Shown here piece by piece: positions 8,553-9,347 of a stretch of 9,347 bases of DNA; position 1 is the stretch's first letter; each line of letters opens with the position of its first letter. The DNA is from Patescibacteria group bacterium (GTDB taxonomy: Bacteria > Patescibacteriota > UBA1384 > XYA2-FULL-43-10 > CAINNR01). The stretch lies in NCBI GenBank assembly GCA_028690755.1, contig JAQVAO010000013.1, positions 1 to 9,347 on the forward strand, written 5' to 3'. Made by a program: the position numbers and the translations under genes. The notes beneath the pieces were generated by a model. That model had not been told where the DNA came from. It did not search any database and worked only from the letters and a program-made list of their open reading frames with translations.

Positions 8553-8726
8553 ATGGATAAAAATCTAAATATTTGCCCGAAATGTGGATATCAAGAGCAA
8601 AATAAAGAATTTATTAAGTGTAAAAACTGTGAATTTGTCCCTGGAAATACCCAGGAAAAATGGAAACCGATGAATCTTGGCAAACAACATGGTAAGCCGA
8701 AAGCCAATTGCGACGGCAAAAAATAA
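8553..8726 (+). CDS. Small basic zinc-ribbon protein between gyrB and gyrA
   Basis: This 57-codon gene has two CxxC knuckles, Cys8-Pro-Lys-Cys11-Gly and Cys23-Lys-Asn-Cys26, eleven residues apart, as in a rubredoxin-like or treble-clef zinc ribbon. A lysine- and glycine-rich tail (about 35-57) contains Trp37, His46 and a lone Cys53. The product should be a cytoplasmic, strongly basic zinc protein, perhaps binding nucleic acid or an acidic protein partner. I do not recognise a named family. It is credible as a gene because of the GGGAGG ribosome site, the paired cysteine motifs, and its snug fit with 18 bases after gyrB and 22 before gyrA, which implies transcription with both gyrase subunits. 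The shortness means homology would have to be shown with profile methods. Confidence 0.82.
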   Translation: MDKNLNICPKCGYQEQNKEFIKCKNCEFVPGNTQEKWKPMNLGKQHGKPKANCDGKK

Positions 8727-8748
8727 GGACACAAGGAATTTGATAAAA

Positions 8749-9347
8749 ATGACGCAAGAAGACAAAGAAAAAGAAAATATATCTGATATAGAAGAAGAAA
8801 AAGTGGAATCAGGTGTTGAAGAGGAAATTTCTACTGATTTGCCAGAAGCGACAGACGAGCTGGATAATTTTGTTGATACCAATATTGGTAAGCTTGCTGC
8901 TCGAAATATTCAGGACGAGATGGAAGAATCGTATTTGGATTATGCGATGAGCGTAATTGTTGCTAGAGCGCTACCTGACGTTCGTGATGGTATGAAACCT
9001 GTACACAGGCGAGTGCTTTACGCAATGCACGATATTGGTTTAAAATCAGGCTCAAAATATCGAAAATCAGCGACAGTTGTTGGTGAAGTTTTAGGTAAAT
9101 ATCATCCACACGGTGACGTTGCTGTCTATGATTCTATGGTTCGGATGGCACAGGATTTCTCAATGCGCTACCCACTTGTTGATGGTCAGGGTAACTTTGG
9201 TTCTATGGATGGTGATTCAGCCGCGGCGATGCGTTATACCGAAGCGAGAATGACGGCTATTGCTGAAGAGATGCTTGCAGATATTGACAAAGATACTGTT
9301 AATTTTGTTGATAACTATGACGGAAGCCGTCAAGAACCCAGTGTTTT
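8749..9347 (+). CDS. gyrA: DNA gyrase subunit A (5' part, runs off the window)
   Basis: The first 199 complete codons of the cleavage-religation subunit are present. The breakage-reunion domain starts near residue 48 with the usual Asn-Ile-x-[12 protein letters not shown] pattern. [13 protein letters not shown] and Lys-Tyr-His-Pro-His-Gly-Asp follow, then the catalytic Arg162-Tyr163 in Ala-Met-Arg-Tyr-Thr-Glu-Ala-Arg. Tyr163 corresponds to E. coli Tyr122, an offset of 41. The extra N-terminal residues are highly acidic (17 Asp/Glu in the first 41). Position 124, equivalent to quinolone-contact Ser83, is valine, while the Asp87 equivalent (Asp128) is kept. The ATG has only a weak AAGGA (8733-8737) 11 bases upstream; an in-frame TTG at 8740 is a less likely start. 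The Arg-Tyr-Thr-Glu context and position after gyrB favour GyrA over ParC, but the diagnostic GyrA box lies outside the window. Confidence 0.96.
   Translation, partial: MTQEDKEKENISDIEEEKVESGVEEEISTDLPEATDELDNFVDTNIGKLAARNIQDEMEESYLDYAMSVIVARALPDVRDGMKPVHRRVLYAMHDIGLKSGSKYRKSATVVGEVLGKYHPHGDVAVYDSMVRMAQDFSMRYPLVDGQGNFGSMDGDSAAAMRYTEARMTAIAEEMLADIDKDTVNFVDNYDGSRQEPSV

Noticed and set aside
8565..8882. Minus-strand open frame of 105 codons across the zinc-ribbon gene and the gyrA start
   Set aside because: The serine- and phenylalanine-rich translation mirrors Lys/Glu codons of the plus-strand genes. It has no ribosome site and overlaps two supported genes.

Overview
This AT-rich, gene-dense window encodes everything on the + strand and looks like a chromosomal segment of a candidate phyla radiation (Patescibacteria) bacterium. 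The inference rests on the combination of a DUF4012 membrane protein beside a sugar transferase and glycosyltransferase, a tiny DUF5679 zinc-ribbon protein, membrane-anchored thioredoxin-like proteins of the VKOR-associated type, short spacers and a compact GyrB. The standard bacterial code fits: TGA ends two genes (738-740 and 1244-1246) and occurs in-frame inside none, so the UGA-to-glycine recoding of some CPR lineages is not used. Finer taxonomy cannot be settled by eye.

Layout. Positions 1-70 are the glycine-rich C-terminal tail of a secreted or membrane protein (TPM-domain or DUF2207 type). Next come two translationally coupled genes (96-740 and 737-1246): a membrane-anchored protein of unknown function with a calcium-loop-like motif and a C-terminal CPGC, then a membrane-anchored thioredoxin-like domain whose catalytic CxxC is gone. 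A monocistronic unit follows, with a near-consensus promoter (1343-1372) containing a perfect dyad, an ideal Shine-Dalgarno sequence, a 48-residue DUF5679 protein (1443-1589) and a clear intrinsic terminator (1608-1647).

The middle block (1718-6321) is a three-gene surface-glycan module. A polyprenyl-phosphate sugar-1-phosphate transferase starts a lipid-linked glycan, a GT4 glycosyltransferase extends it, and a large single-pass DUF4012 protein with an extracytoplasmic domain may act on the product outside. The genes overlap or lie 19 bases apart, and the two downstream starts have GGAGG ribosome sites.

The right block is a gyrase operon: a strong promoter (6341-6369), a leader full of short repeats, gyrB (6477-8534), a 57-residue zinc-ribbon gene (8553-8726) and gyrA (8749 to beyond the window end). 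The gyrase has three local peculiarities: a charged insertion in GyrB, an acidic N-terminal extension in GyrA, and valine at the GyrA position equivalent to E. coli Ser83.

No tRNA, rRNA, CRISPR array, insertion sequence or phage feature was seen. No stretch over 300 bases lacks a gene; the longest gaps (1247-1442, 1590-1717, 6322-6476) hold promoters, a terminator and a leader. The best candidates for something undescribed are the active-site-less thioredoxin pair and the zinc-ribbon gene inside the gyrase operon.
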